Positions 43,016 through 54,600 of a stretch of DNA of 64,000 nucleotides are shown here, one piece after another (the stretch's first letter is position 1; every line of letters starts with the position of its first letter). The notes beneath the pieces were generated by a model, which searched no databases, was not told the origin of the DNA, and saw nothing but the letters and a program-made list of their open reading frames with translations. The position numbers were made by a program, and so were the translations under genes. This stretch comes from Leptidea sinapis (taxonomy: Eukaryota; Arthropoda; Insecta; Lepidoptera; Pieridae), in the NCBI RefSeq assembly GCF_905404315.1, contig NC_066273.1:9734001-9798000 (forward strand), in the 5' to 3' direction.

Positions 43016-43300
43016 CTAGCTGACCCAGAAAACGTTGTATTGCCATCATAGTTAACATCTGTAGTTATTCTACAAACTATAGGTACAATTAGCTACAATT
43101 TGAGTTTTTTACCTCCTGAGAAAGTTAGAAAGATACAAAGATTTATTCATTTTAAACTATTTTTTTTATCTCCGAACATTTTCATATTTTAAACCTTCTC
43201 TGGAATTCCACAAATAATTCAAGACCAATATTAGCCAAATCGGTGCAGCCGTTCTCGAGTTTTAGCGAAACGAACAGGAATTCATTTTTATATATATAGA
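43016..43300 (-). mobile_element. Non-autonomous Helitron (285 bp)
   Basis: CTAG at 43016-43019 preceded by A; GA at 43299-43300 followed by T. The 5' half matches 26689-27003 (aactcgagaacggctg-type motif), while the 3' hairpin is of the GCAA...TTGC subfamily, so it appears to be a chimera of two subfamilies. Confidence 0.65.
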
Positions 43301-43316
43301 TTGAGTAATTATAGGC

Positions 43317-43615
43317 CCTTTTTAACCGACTTCAAGAAAGGAGGAGGTTCTCAATTCGTCGTCATTCGTGGAGTCGGTGTCATCCAAGATAGGTTTGTAA
43401 CTACATACATAGTTATAGGTGAGATGTGCTTGAGTTGTGAGGAGGCGAGAGCGGGTTGCGGCGGAAGGACACCGATTCCAAAAATAACAATAATCGTATC
43501 TAGAATTAGATTAATTAATTAGATTGTATAAAAATACGCAATTTATTTTTATACTTTTTGGTGCATATTATATCTATTGTTTTGAAATAGTGTTTTTGAA
43601 GTCGGTTGTTTTTTT
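43317..43615 (+). mobile_element. GAAGTCGGTT MITE, complete copy
   Basis: Inverted ends aaccgacttca (43324-43334) and tgaagtcggtt (43597-43607) sit in short T-runs. The internal ggaggaggttctcaattcg is a widespread lepidopteran repeat motif. Partial copies lie at 1-75, about 56640-56690 and 57450-57500. Confidence 0.75.
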
Positions 43616-43836
43616 GTTACATTTTTTTTATATGTAATGATTACCAGGATCAATTTGTGTCAAAACGGCTTGCTGCCCAGTTTGTGTCGCGGACACAAAA
43701 ACTGTCACGCATTCAAAATTTTCACATTTAAGGCTTTTATATTTTTATTAATATTTATCCTTATCCATACCGAACGATATTGTTTTAACACAAGCTGTGT
43801 TTGCCTGTAATTGGGTCTGCATCTCTATCCGAATGT

Positions 43837-43997
43837 TTTAAGTTTTCTTTAGTGTTTATCCCGCCAATATTTGTCTTTAAACAATTCGACACATGTTTCG
43901 CCTCTACACGAGGCATCCTCAGGACATGTTGACTCGCCAAACTTTGGCACGAGACTCTGGTACTGAGTATTGGCGGAATTAACACTAACAAAAACAT
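43837..43997. mobile_element. Long-TIR MITE, CAAATGATTT family, copy 2
   Basis: Shares cgccaatatttgtctttaaa, the cctctacacgaggcatcctc core and ttggcggaattaacacta with 45770-45953. The outermost bases are eroded. Confidence 0.65.
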
Positions 43998-44390
43998 TTG
44001 GATATTTATGGATTTCCGGTAAATTTTCTGCATCTCTGTGTATAATACGAATGTGAATTCTGGTCGTGACCAAGATGTAAAACTGTTGGCAAGCCTTATA
44101 AATAAATAAATACCCTTTATTGTCTTTTCTCTATTCTCAATACTTACATTATATAATATATTCAACAAATAAATAAATATGGAAGTTTACTCAGAAAACC
44201 AACTTATAATTTTTTTTATTTCTTTTTTTTTTTCGGCAGGACTAATTTTCCCTGGCAGTACATTTTATAAGGGATATTTAGGCTACTTTTAGCTGATCCT
44301 GAGGCGCCTCTCACTCGAATTCGTCGTGAATACAATATGTTGAATCATACTAATTCAGAGCTTGATATATTTGGTAGTGGGCTGGTTTAA

Positions 44391-45078
44391 GGCGAGACTA
44401 AATGCCGGCGACCTTGAGCGATTTGAGTTTAAGAATCCTAGGTTACAAAGCCAATATTTTCAAAATTCTAACAGGTGCAAACAGTTTAATTACTTACAAT
44501 CCTCATTATTGATTACTAATCTGAATAAATGTACCTACACAAAAAATTAAAAGCTATAAGAAACAACTTTTATGAGAGTAGTATACTAAACAAATGCAGC
44601 GTGCCGAGAAAAAACTTGTTTAACTGCAAAGAAAACTGGTATTTCATAATAGCTCTTTCAAATTCAAATTCAAATAGTTTATTTCTCAAAATAGGATAAC
44701 CGCATCACTTTTTGAAGTCCAGAAAATATACAAATAATAGAATAATACAATCCTACTGCTTATAAATTAAAATAGTATGCAGACCTTCAAATTATTTACA
44801 TTGCTTTAATCCCATGCACTTTTATCTGTTATATAATCTTTAATTGTATAATAAGCTTTTTTGAAAAGTTTCTGTTTAACAAATATTTTAAACTTTTTTA
44901 ATTGTAGTTTGCTCTGGAGTATTAACTTTAACCAACAATAAGCATTAGCAACCTACAAGTAAGACTTAAGGGTATGTGTAACAGGATAAAGTAGTGTTCA
45001 TAGCTCCAAATGGTATATTTTCACCACAAAACTTGTCTAAAAACACCTTGTTTGTGTGTTTTCTGTTTACCCTTCGCC
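44391..45078 (-). mobile_element. TTAA-target MITE, copy 3, with LINE-tail insert
   Basis: TTAA at 44387-44390 and 45079-45082 flank ggcgagactaaatgcc... and ...gtttacccttcgcc. Alignment with copies 1 and 2 breaks between aaactggta (about 44643) and gctctggag (about 44912), where a foreign piece is inserted. Confidence 0.75.
44645..44911 (-). mobile_element. LINE/SINE 3' end inserted in the TTAA MITE
   Basis: Its left edge is caaattcaaattcaaat, i.e. a (TTTGAA)n-type 3' tail on the minus strand, as in CR1-like elements that end in short tandem repeats. The body is non-coding. Confidence 0.5.
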
Positions 45079-45194
45079 TTAAAGAAAGCGTTATTAAGCA
45101 CTTAGCTGGTACTCAATCTGCATTGGTCACATAAGTAGATTTTCTTTTTTTTTCTCTTTCATTTCAATAAATAGGTTAGATTGTTCGCTTCGTT

Positions 45195-45610
45195 ATTCGC
45201 TTCATTCCCAGTCTGTGGTATCATTGAGAAAATCGTTTATGCTACAGCAACCTTTCCCACACAAACGTTTTTTAACTATTCTTTTAAGTTTCATAACACA
45301 TTTGTTTTGTACATTTTCTGGGATCATATTGTAGATGCATATACATCGCGCAATAAAAGACTTACTAACTCGACTTAACTGAGTAGTAGGCATAACAAGT
45401 TTGTTTGTTCCACGTGTTAACATTATGATTGTCACAATTTCTAGCAAATACCTCAATATGTTTATGAACATATAGAACATTATAAAGAATATATTGGGAA
45501 GCAACAGTCAGAAGGTTATAAATAGCGCGAATAGCCCTCTTCTGTAGCACAAAGATGGTATTAATATCAGCAGCGTTGCCCCATAAAAATATACCCAGCA
45601 CATAATACTA
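45195..45610 (-). pseudogene. LINE family M RT C-terminus
   Basis: The minus strand reads LGIFLWGNAADINTIFVLQK, RAIRAIYNLLTVASQYILYN, then in another frame RVSKSFIARCICIYNMIPEN, VQNKCVMKLKRIVKKRLCGK and SINDFLNDTTDWE, stop. This is the post-RT end of a Jockey/CR1-group LINE. One frame change at about 45400-45480. Upstream RT is absent. Confidence 0.7.
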
Positions 45611-45769
45611 CGAAAATATCGAATTAACAAAAAACTGTTAGTATTTTTTGTAAAAAGTTTTTATGGATACGTAACATAAAATAAATTGGTTGAAAAAAAT
45701 CTTCAAATTATTAACCTACCTAGTAAATTTATTAAATTAGGCGTTACTTTGCGGAAATCAATAATTATA

Positions 45770-45953
45770 CAAATGATTTAAGTTTTCTTTAGTGTTAATT
45801 CCGCCAATATTTGTTTTTAAAACAATTCGACACGTGTTTCGCCTCTACACGAGGCATCCTCAGGACGTGTTGTCTCGCCAAAATCTGGCACGAGACGAGA
45901 GTCTCACAACAAATATTGGCGGAATTAACACTAAATAAAACTTAAATCATTTG
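45770..45953. mobile_element. Long-TIR MITE (184 bp) with TATA/TA duplication
   Basis: The left arm CAAATGATTTAAGTTTTCTT...GTGTTAATTCCGCC is inverted at the right as GGCGGAATTAACAC...AACTTAAATCATTTG, about 45 bp each. tata lies on both sides (45766-45769, 45954-45957), compatible with a TA-target (Tc1/mariner-type) MITE. The core contains cctctacacgaggcatcctc. Confidence 0.8.
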
Positions 45954-45957
45954 TATA

Positions 45958-46589
45958 ACCTACCTAGTACCTATCCAATTCGAAGCAATGTGTAACGACA
46001 TAATTTTTTTTTTTTTATTTTTTTTTATTTGGGACACAAAACAATTACACACTAGATGATTACATTAGAGGAAGAAATAACATAAATAGTACTGAGTGCA
46101 TAACCAACGACAGTGTCCACGGGTTACTATTTAAGTGTTAGGTAACAAGAAAGAAAAGTAGTTATTACAAACAGATGTAGCTTACAATATTATTATGATG
46201 TTACATATAAGTCTCCAATGAGAATATTTAATTTCATAACAATGAGATTTAAGTTTAAATTTAATTAAATAACATTAATTAAGTTGATGCTGTTTCAATG
46301 TGCTATTAATTGCTGATTTGAATTGTCGTTCCGATATACCTAATAGGTCAATATCTGATATGTCATAATAAATTAGTTTTTACAATTTAATGATATATAA
46401 ATAATCAAGAAGCGGCAGTGTTAGTCTGTCTCCTAAATAAATTATTCATAATGATCTTACCGACCTTGAACTAATTTGTGTTCTATAAGATTCATTATTA
46501 AGAATGAATCAATTTGAAGTTCCGTCATCCCGGTAATGTTAGATTATTATTAGCAATTGGTCGCTATATCGAGTGCCGCCTCTTTCTGA
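45958..46589. other. Unassigned AT-rich sequence
   Basis: Includes a T-run at 46007-46027. No gene is recognised. Confidence 0.4.
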
Positions 46590-46648
46590 ATTGTTGTCAT
46601 GGATGTTTTTAATGTATTTATGTATGTTTAAATAAGTATATATATGTA
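46590..46648 (+). mobile_element. SINE family 1 tail fragment
   Basis: tcatggatgtttttaatgta, then tttatgtatgtttaaataag, matches the tail of the SINE at 63190-63405. A Helitron starts directly after it. Confidence 0.6.
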
Positions 46649-46987
46649 CTAGCTGACCCAGCAAACGTTGTATTGCCGATATTAAAATCGCGATACAAAA
46701 GTAACTGTTGATCGTAGATGGGTGAAAATTTGAAGTTGTATGTATTTTTTAATGCTCATAATCAAAACGAAATTAAACTCATAATCAAACAAATTTAAAA
46801 AAAATGACAAAAAAATAAATATAAAAAATTCGTGTGGACCACCCTTAACATTTAGGGGGATGAAAAATAGATGTTGTCCGATTCTCAGATCTACCCAATA
46901 TGCACTCAAAATTTCATGAGAATCGGTCAAGCCAATTTGGAGGATTTCAATGTTTAACACCATGGCACGAGAATTTTATATATTAGA
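46649..46987 (-). mobile_element. Non-autonomous Helitron (339 bp)
   Basis: CTAG at 46649, GA at 46986-46987, flanks A and T. It contains the undivided aggggga-tgaaaaatag site at which the LINE at 31717 inserted in a sister copy. Confidence 0.75.
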
Positions 46988-47034
46988 TTGAGAGACAGAC
47001 CGAAGCTGCATTATTAAAAAGGAAAATGGCGATG

Positions 47035-47215
47035 GACGTGCCGCTCAGGATTCTTGACAAAACCCTACAATTCTGAATGGCATTACAACTGCGCTCGTCA
47101 CCTTGAGACATAAGTTGTCAAGTGTTTATTTGCCCAGTAATTTCACTAGCTACGGCGTCCTTCAGACCGAAACACAGTCATGCTCACACATTACTGCTTC
47201 ACGGTTCAGAAAATA
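47035..47215 (-). mobile_element. Family-H fragment
   Basis: gtgccgctcaggattcttga to ttactgcttcacgg; both ends are missing. Confidence 0.55.
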
Positions 47216-47394
47216 TGTTATTATTAAATATTGTTGAACAAAAAATTTATTTAAATTATTTAAATAAAACTAATACTATGGCAACAATAAAAAACAACAA
47301 AAGATTAAATAAAAGTACAAATTACATAGCGAACATCCACAGGCTCTTTAATTATGTTTATTGTACGATATTACATTGTAATCCATATTTTTAT

Positions 47395-47530
47395 ATAAAA
47401 AGCCCGTTGAGTTTCTTGCGCCCGTTCTTTTCTGGTCCGAGGCACTCTACTTTGAATGGATGGTAGTTTTGGACGTGTCAAAAACTTTCAATAAGTGATT
47501 TTGAATCTTATTTTGACTAAAAATATTTGA
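47395..47530 (+). mobile_element. Retroelement tail G, undivided
   Basis: gagtttcttgcgcccgttct ... atggatggtagttttgga ... aaaaatatttgaatttgata. It serves as the empty site for the Helitron at 26689-27003. Confidence 0.55.
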
Positions 47531-47689
47531 ATTTGATACTTTTTTATGTTTAAAGTAATCAGGGTGAATCCCTACACTTTACAATGCACTGCTAGTCAGG
47601 ATTCTTGATTGAAACTAAAGTCCTGTGGGAATTATTGCGCTCGTTACTTCGAGACTTAATATCAACTGAGCTGTCTGTCAGTCTGTCCT

Positions 47690-47960
47690 TAAAGACACCA
47701 GTTCCAGGCTACCAAAACTCTCTAGAAAAAAAGCGATTCACTCGATTGTATGAAACATGCAGTCATTGATATATTGACAGATGACGGCTATAATCGTGTA
47801 AAAAACGGAGATAGCCGAACTTCACTACGTTTTAAGCAACTGTTCGCTTTCAAACTTAGCCGGATTATACTTCGTGGCCAATCGCGATACTGATAATTAC
47901 TACTTTATCAAACTTATGTCAGATGACTGCACGTTTCATACTAAAGTAAATTTCAAATTT
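47690..47960. mobile_element. MITE family R, copy 2
   Basis: gtatgaaacatgcagtca at about 47749 is inverted as tgactgcacgtttcatac at about 47924. It keeps the flanking aaactctctagaaaaaaagc block. Confidence 0.6.
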
Positions 47961-48109
47961 TTACTTAGGCAGTACCACCTCTTATAACGAAGTATTTACA
48001 TCCTCTTTGTCCAGTTCATTCAACTCGAGTCTTGAGATAGACTGTACCTACTAAAATTATCAACAACGACACCACAACAAAATAAATACAAACAATTTGT
48101 TATGTTTTT

Positions 48110-48245
48110 AAAGTGATAGCCGTCACTTCTAGGATTAATATGCAAATAAAATTTGAAAACAAAATACGACCTCTCGTTCTCGTCTCGCGTTCGAGTCCCG
48201 CGTCGTTCATAAAAATTTATTTTCAAATTTTATTTGTAAAAATTA
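48110..48245. mobile_element. Two SINE family-2 pieces in inverted orientation
   Basis: A minus-oriented tail (ataaaatttgaaaacaaaat) is followed by a plus-oriented box B and tail (cgcgttcgagtcccgcgtcg, ttcaaattttatttgt). Together they form an imperfect fold-back. Confidence 0.5.
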
Positions 48246-48558
48246 ATACACTATAAACGGTAGGCACGTAAACATATTTCGCGTTCTCTAAGAAATAAAA
48301 CCATGAGATAAAAACGTATTTTAATACGAATAAAAGCACAATAGACTAGAAGTATCGTTTACAACATCTGTAAAGTAGTTACTTTCAGTTACCTAGTTGG
48401 TAACTTGAATTTTAAAATATTTTACGGTTTCAAAATATAAATATAAAATAAAATTCGCCTGAAGTCCTTCCTGTTTCATAGTAGCCCCGCTGTGTCTTAT
48501 TACTGTGAAACACGATCTGTGAAAAAAAACAAGAAAAATTATAATGAGTCTAATCTTT

Positions 48559-49237
48559 GTTTTTTGAGAAGGGCGGTGATGGCCAAGTCGGAAACTACGA
48601 GTATTAGAGAAAAGTCGTGAAATGAGTCATGTCCTCGATTTATAAGAAAACAATAACAGCATATTAAGTTTTTTTTAAATTCTTGAACTTTTGAAAGAAA
48701 TCGACCTAAATGATTTTCATTGGACTGTTGCTGATAGGGATCAAACTTTGGATAGATATGTATTACTAAAAATAGAAAATTTTTACAAATTGCCTTTCAT
48801 ATCTCACCTAATTATAAATTCCTCAAAATGGTTTCCATTGACTACATGCATAATACGTCTCTCTAATGATCTTACTGCATTTGATACCATTACAGGATTT
48901 ATCCTCGATAGGATATCAACAACAAAAAAAAATAGGTTTTTAAGAAAATTTTTGAATAGGAAGTGAGTTTTCTTCCGTGTAAAAATAATTAAACAAATAA
49001 ATTGGTATTTCCTTTCATTATAAGTAATACATTTCTTGGCAAAGTTTGATCCTTATCAGCAACAATGGCCATTGGTTCAATAATACAGGTTGTCATTTTT
49101 TTTGAAAAATCATTCAGGTCGATTTCTTTCAAAAGTCCAAGAAATTTAAAAAAAAACTAAATGGCATGACTCATTTCACGACTTTTCTCTAAGACTCGTA
49201 GTTTCCGAATTGGTCATCACCGCCCTTCTCAAAAAAC
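48559..49237. mobile_element. Element with about 190-bp inverted repeats
   Basis: The left arm 48559-48748 (gttttttgagaagggcgg ... tgctgatagggatcaaact) is inverted at 49037-49237 (agtttgatccttatcagc ... ccgcccttctcaaaaaac). The roughly 290-bp middle has no convincing protein; the frame 48691-48966 is partly arm sequence. No clear target duplication is seen. A fold-back or long-TIR MITE is likely. Confidence 0.75.
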
Positions 49238-49295
49238 TATCCTGTACATATGTCGCAGGAATATCATAAAAACAGAGATTTGTTCAATTCTCTGA

Positions 49296-49633
49296 AGGCC
49301 GTTCCAAATATACTATCTACAGATAGAGATAAATTACTACCTTCTACTGTCAGTAATTAGCTGTCAATAATCTGAAGCTGTCCCAATATACCCGAAGTCA
49401 TTCTTATCGCCTTATGGACGCGTGAATTGCAATTTTCATACAAACTTCTATCGCTGGTAAGCTATACGTCGTCCTCAGAATACAGAACAAACTGGATTCT
49501 GAGACGTCGTCCCATTGACAGACAGCGTGTATGGATAAGGTTACCGTCGACAAGTTTATTGGGACAGAAAAGTCAACGATAGTTACGATTTTTATCTCAA
49601 GTAAGCGATAGACTGAATATCGGGAACGGCCGT
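49296..49633. mobile_element. MITE with ACGGCCGTTCCC ends, copy 1
   Basis: aggccgttcc...actatctacagatagaga at the left is mirrored by tctcaagtaagcgatagac...cgggaacggccgt at the right. It also contains gggacgcgtgaattgcaa-type internal sequence (here tatggacgcg). Confidence 0.75.
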
Positions 49634-49734
49634 AAGTGATTGGATTAAATCCGAAGGATGTTAATATAACAACAGAATTTAATCATTTCTCTAAACAAAT
49701 CTAGTGGTTTAATCAAATACCAGAATTGGTTCCG

Positions 49735-49975
49735 TGAAATGACAAAAAATCTTTTCTCAAAATTTAGGTATGACAATTTTCAATGTGTGCAGTCATTCAT
49801 TCAGTCACGAAGTATAATCCGGCTAAGTTTGAAAGCGAAAAGTTTCTCTCTTCAAAATCTCCTTTTTTCACAAGATTATAGGCGTAATATGTCATCTGTC
49901 AATGAAGGCACGTTTTATGCAATCCAGTGAATCGCTTTTTTCTTAGAGAGTTTCGCTAGCCTGGAACTAGAGTCT
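49735..49975. mobile_element. MITE family R, copy 3 (decayed)
   Basis: Shares agtataatccggctaagttt and cttagagagtttcgctagcc with the copies at 7994 and 47690. Confidence 0.55.
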
Positions 49976-50859
49976 TTAAAGAAATACTGACAGACAACTC
50001 AGTTGATATTATAGTAGTAGATATATAGAGAGTGCATTGTAATGTGCTGGGATTCGCCCTGATTACTTTTATCATAAAAAAGTATCGAATGTCTTACTAT
50101 TTAAGCGCTTAAATTATCACTATTATTAAATTAGTTTTTTTACTATCCTTCTTGTGCTGCAAAAGAGCACTGTGACACTGGCTGTCAGGCCTAATTACCG
50201 CAAGCAATCGTTTATTTAAAAAAATATCCGTCACGCAACGCAAATGCCCTTTCTTCCCATAAAAATCACAAGTTACACCTATATAATATGAAGTACAAAG
50301 ACAAGAAAATACAGAACGTGATTTAAGCAATATCTGATGGATTTCTGGAGCTTGTTTCGAATAAAAGCTATTTTATGTTTTCTACTTATATAAGCTATCA
50401 ACTTTCCTAAATTAATTTTAACATAAAGGGATGGAAGAATTTTGATAATTTAAGTAATACCTGAATATAACAAAAGCCATGCAAATAACAAAAAAAATGT
50501 TTAGATACTTTACAATAAAAATTAAAAATATAGTGTTGTAGTCTTACGATGTTACCGAATATAAACCTAAGATGATAAGAACAGAATATAAACTAAGAAA
50601 TAAACGACCTTTCTTATTTGCGCTACGAGAATTTCAAAATATTGAAATATTTAATAGAAGTTTATTTTTTTTTCGTATTCATTTTCGCAAACCCATTCAT
50701 TTGAAACGCATACCAGCTGAGTTCATTAAAATATCTGTGCTGCAGCCTTTTGAGACGTTCCATCTTGAGGTGTCTGAGTAGCCATGTAGTGGTGATAAAA
50801 AAAAACAGGCTTTCAAAACAATATTTAGTCTCGGAACTGTTGACTGATGAAGAGTAAGA
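49976..50859. other. Unassigned AT-rich sequence
   Basis: Open frames at 50109-50330 and 50572-50781 lack domains or splice context. No repeat is recognised. Confidence 0.4.
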
Positions 50860-50975
50860 TTTAGAAAGGTGTACGAGCTTTTGTGAAGGTACGGCCATGT
50901 CGTGTCATCCCGAAAATACCACATAAGCACACAATCCACAGCTTAGTTGTACGTGGAAGAAAGATTCTGGAAAAC
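50860..50975 (-). mobile_element. LINE L1 tail fragment
   Basis: gtgtacgagcttttgtgaag and cttagttgtacgtggaagaa match the L1 C-terminus (minus strand), heavily decayed. Confidence 0.6.
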
Positions 50976-51205
50976 CGCTTGTCTAGTCGTTAACATAATG
51001 AGATCAATTAAAACAAGTATTTTAATTGACCTGGATAGTTTAATCTCGATACTTCGACAGTAGGTACGATATATATAGTAATAATAATATATATATATAC
51101 ATAACAGAGAGTAACATCATTTAACATTACAATAATTGGATGTAGTTCCCGAAAAATGTTCCAAGACACAAACATCAAAATATGTCAAGGAATTCGTGTT
51201 TAAAG

Positions 51206-51211
51206 TTTAAT
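51206..51211 (-). promoter_or_regulatory. Possible nanos poly(A) signal (ATTAAA)
   Basis: TTTAAT on the plus strand is ATTAAA on the minus strand, about 215 bp past the nanos stop. It is a common variant signal, but such hexamers are frequent in AT-rich DNA. Confidence 0.3.
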
Positions 51212-51425
51212 AAATATTAGTGTATTCCATTATTATACGTGGGTTGTGCTACTATGTAATGATTTTTTGTCCGTTAATATGAATCACGTGACCAGTTTTG
51301 TGTTCTTAACTCAATTTCGACATGATTGTGGTTTGGAACGTTTTTCTAAAATTACGTCCAATTATGATTACCACAGACCATAGAGTATCTAAGTTTAAGT
51401 GACTTTGACAGGCGTTAACACCGCT

Positions 51426-51668
51426 TTAGGTTGACCATTTAGTTGCAAGATTGGATCCGAAGTAAGTTAAATTCAATTTTGTACAAATATACCAACCGTA
51501 GTAGACTGGACAATATGTAAATGTGTGAGCATTATCTCCCGTTGCTCCGCACAGAGGACAGGTATACGCGCGTAGAACTGGACACCGCACTCTGTTCCTG
51601 CTGTCTTTGAGCACGTGGTTCATGTACCAAATTTTAGGACGACCATTCTTCTTACAGAAGCCGCATTG
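51426..51668 (-). CDS. nos: nanos exon 5: double CCHC zinc finger and C-terminus
   Basis: The acceptor atattttcag precedes CAA TGC GGC. The first finger is CGFC, then KKNGRPKIWYMN-H, VLKDSRNRVR-C; the second is CPLC-GATGDNA-H-TFTY-C. The spacing C-X2-C-X12-H-X10-C / C-X2-C-X7-H-X4-C is exactly that of Nanos. CPVLRAYTCPLCGATGDNAH is the family hallmark. After YCP a further 28 residues rich in Tyr, Trp and Thr run to the TAA at 51426-51428. The exon starts in phase 0, matching exon 4. Confidence 0.93.
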   Translation of the reverse strand, partial: QCGFCKKNGRPKIWYMNHVLKDSRNRVRCPVLRAYTCPLCGATGDNAHTFTYCPVYYGWYICTKLNLTYFGSNLATKWST

Positions 51669-54600
51669 CTGAAAATATATAATTTTTACAGACCTTTCGG
51701 CAGTTAGGCAGGTTCAATTTCGTGAAATAGTTCTCGTCGAATCCTACTCGGATGGGCAGCGTTGGAGAGGCTCCATAAAAACGTCCCGAATACCACTGAC
51801 TTACGGTACGCAGACGTGATCGTTAACAATGGGCCTGAACAGAAAGCTCATAGACGCTCAGAGGGCAATGGATAGGAGTTTCCCCGCGAGATCGAATCAG
51901 AAATGAGGAGATCCGTAGAAGAACCAAAATCACCAACATAGCCCAAATAATTGATGTAACTGAACTGGCAGTGGGCAGAGAATATAGTTCGAAGGACAGA
52001 TAGCGGGTGTGGCAGAAGTCCTCGAATGGCGACCACGTACCGGAAGACGCAGTGTTGGTAGACCCCCCACAAGATGGACCGATGATCTGGTCAAGATCGT
52101 CGGAATATGTTGGATGAGGGCAGCGCAGGACCGATCGTTGTAGAAGTAGATCTTTAGAAAACCAGCAGTGAAAGTCTTCCGGCTGATGATGACAGCCCTA
52201 TATTAAGAAATAGAATGTAAATGTAGCTGATACTATGCCAAGGTCAGTATTCCATGTTCAAGTGTAACATTAGACAGTGAAAACAATACGAGTTATCGTG
52301 TATTACGTAATGAGAATCTGTGGATCTTCTCGAACACGGACCTAAGGTTATGCTGTCTTTATTTTAAAGTTTTCTCTGATCATACTTGATTTAAAATTCT
52401 GATGTTTTTGGTGCGGAGAGTCCATGTCATGGAGTCGGAGAACATCTTTGCTCAGTACGTTTTACTTTAAACAGAATCTTTCTACATTAAAATGTAGTAA
52501 CTCTACATGAAGAAGTTATTGTTTTTCTTACAATTTCTTCAGAAAACGTATCTGATTCTCGCTCGATTCTACACTTTGTACGACGCTTTTTGGGTTTAGA
52601 AAAGCATGTAGCATACATATGACAGTCTTTGGACGCGCGTTCTCACACAGCTATCTCTTAGTTGAGATAGAAAACTCGACGGCCGTTCCCAATATACTAT
52701 CTACAGATAGATTACTTAACTTACTAATTAAAATATAATACTACTTAAGAATATTTAATTAGCTGTCAATAATCTGAAGCTGTCCCATAATACCCGATAA
52801 GTCATTCTTATTTATTTATTTATTTATTTATACTATTAATCATTTACAGAAAGAATCTTAAAAGCTAACATAGTCCCGCAAAACTGTTTGGACAGTTTGT
52901 CTGCAGGATCAAGTCTCTTGGTATACATTAATGCTTATTAGAAGATTGATTTTATACAAGTGTAATTAACTTGATACTAATTGATAAAAAATATAATAAA
53001 AAAATCTAATTGTAATTTTAAGGCAGTGTTGAGAATAAATATTTCTTAAGTTTAGTTTTAAATTTTCTTTTACTGGGTTCTATCACCTTATATTGGGACG
53101 CGTGAATTGCAATTTCCATACGAACTTCTATCGCTGGTAAGCTATACGTCCTCCCATTGACAGACAGCGTGTACGGATAAGGTGAGTTACCGTCGATAAG
53201 TTTATTTTGACAGAAAAGTCAACGATAGTTACGATTTTTATCTCAAGTAGACCACAACCGGATATAGACTGAATATTGGGAACGGCCGTTAGAGATGACT
53301 ATCGGCCGTTCCCAATCTACCGGTAGAGATAAATTACTACCTCCTACTGTCTGTAATTAGCTGTCCATAATCTGAAGCTGTCCCAATATACCCGATTACT
53401 CATTCTTATCGCCTTATATTGGGACGCGTGAATTGCAATTTCCATACAAACTTCTATCGCTGGTAAGCTATACGTCGTCCCATTGACAGACAGCGTGTAC
53501 GGATAAGGTGAGTACCGTCTATAAGTTTATTGGGACAGAAGGTTTATCTGAAGTAAGAGATAGACTGAATATTGGGAACAGCCGTAAATGAAACATAACC
53601 AACGATCAAGTGAGTTCCATGCTCTTTCTTGACTCAATAAAATAAATGATAATATGAGAATGTTAAATGTATTACCAACTGCCTCTGTAACTCAGTTCGT
53701 TGATGCCGCATTGTATCGACGTACTTCATGAGAAGGTGGAGTTTATCTGGGGTCAGTGATAGTATTGCAGCCTGCTGCATCTTCAACATTAACTCGAAAC
53801 TGCTTCCAACACCTTCTGAAATTTCTCAAAATTGTTAATTAAGGGGACACAATTTCAAGTAAGAACTAATGTATGACTTAATTAAAAAGATCTTGAAAGT
53901 ATTCAAATAAAATTTGAAAACAAAATCTTTATGAACGATGCGGGACTCGAACCCATGCGTTCCGGCGTTCCGTGCCGGTGCTCTAACCTTCTGAGCTAAC
54001 CGTTCGAGTGACGTATTGTCATAAAATCTTGTATGCTTTGTTCAACTCTCAGGTTGTGGCTTCATCTACAGGATCTACTTTACAGTTGATAGCCTGCTCA
54101 ACCCCGATATTTGCATATTAGGAAATTGAATTGAGATGTCGCTCTTGAAAATCTAAACAATATGTTATGTTTTTAAAGTGATAACCCTCACTTCCAGGAT
54201 TAATACACAATAAAATTCGAAAAACAACATATTTTTTTTGAAGTCTTGCTTGAATATCGTCTTCAACAACTATTGTAGCAGTACAGGCACTTATAAACGC
54301 AGGAGAAGTATTGCCGATATCTCTCACTCGCTTACACTTGCAGTTCGTTAACATTCTGTACAACTTTATAAATATAATGCCCTAACTTTGTTATAAAACT
54401 GTTCTCAAGTTCTGTTATTGTCATGATTATTGATGCTGATGGTTTCCCTTCATATCTATTTTATTCCATGGAAATCTTTTTCCAATTCACTTAGGAATAG
54501 TCTTTTTGTAATGACTAAAGAAAACAGTTTTACTATAATTCCTCATTTTCAATAATTAAATTTGTATTATTTGTTTTCTTAATATAATTATATTAATTAC

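Noticed and set aside
48691..48966. 91-codon frame as a protein carried by the long inverted-repeat element
   Set aside because: About the first 20 codons are inverted-arm sequence and the rest is AT-driven. No motif.
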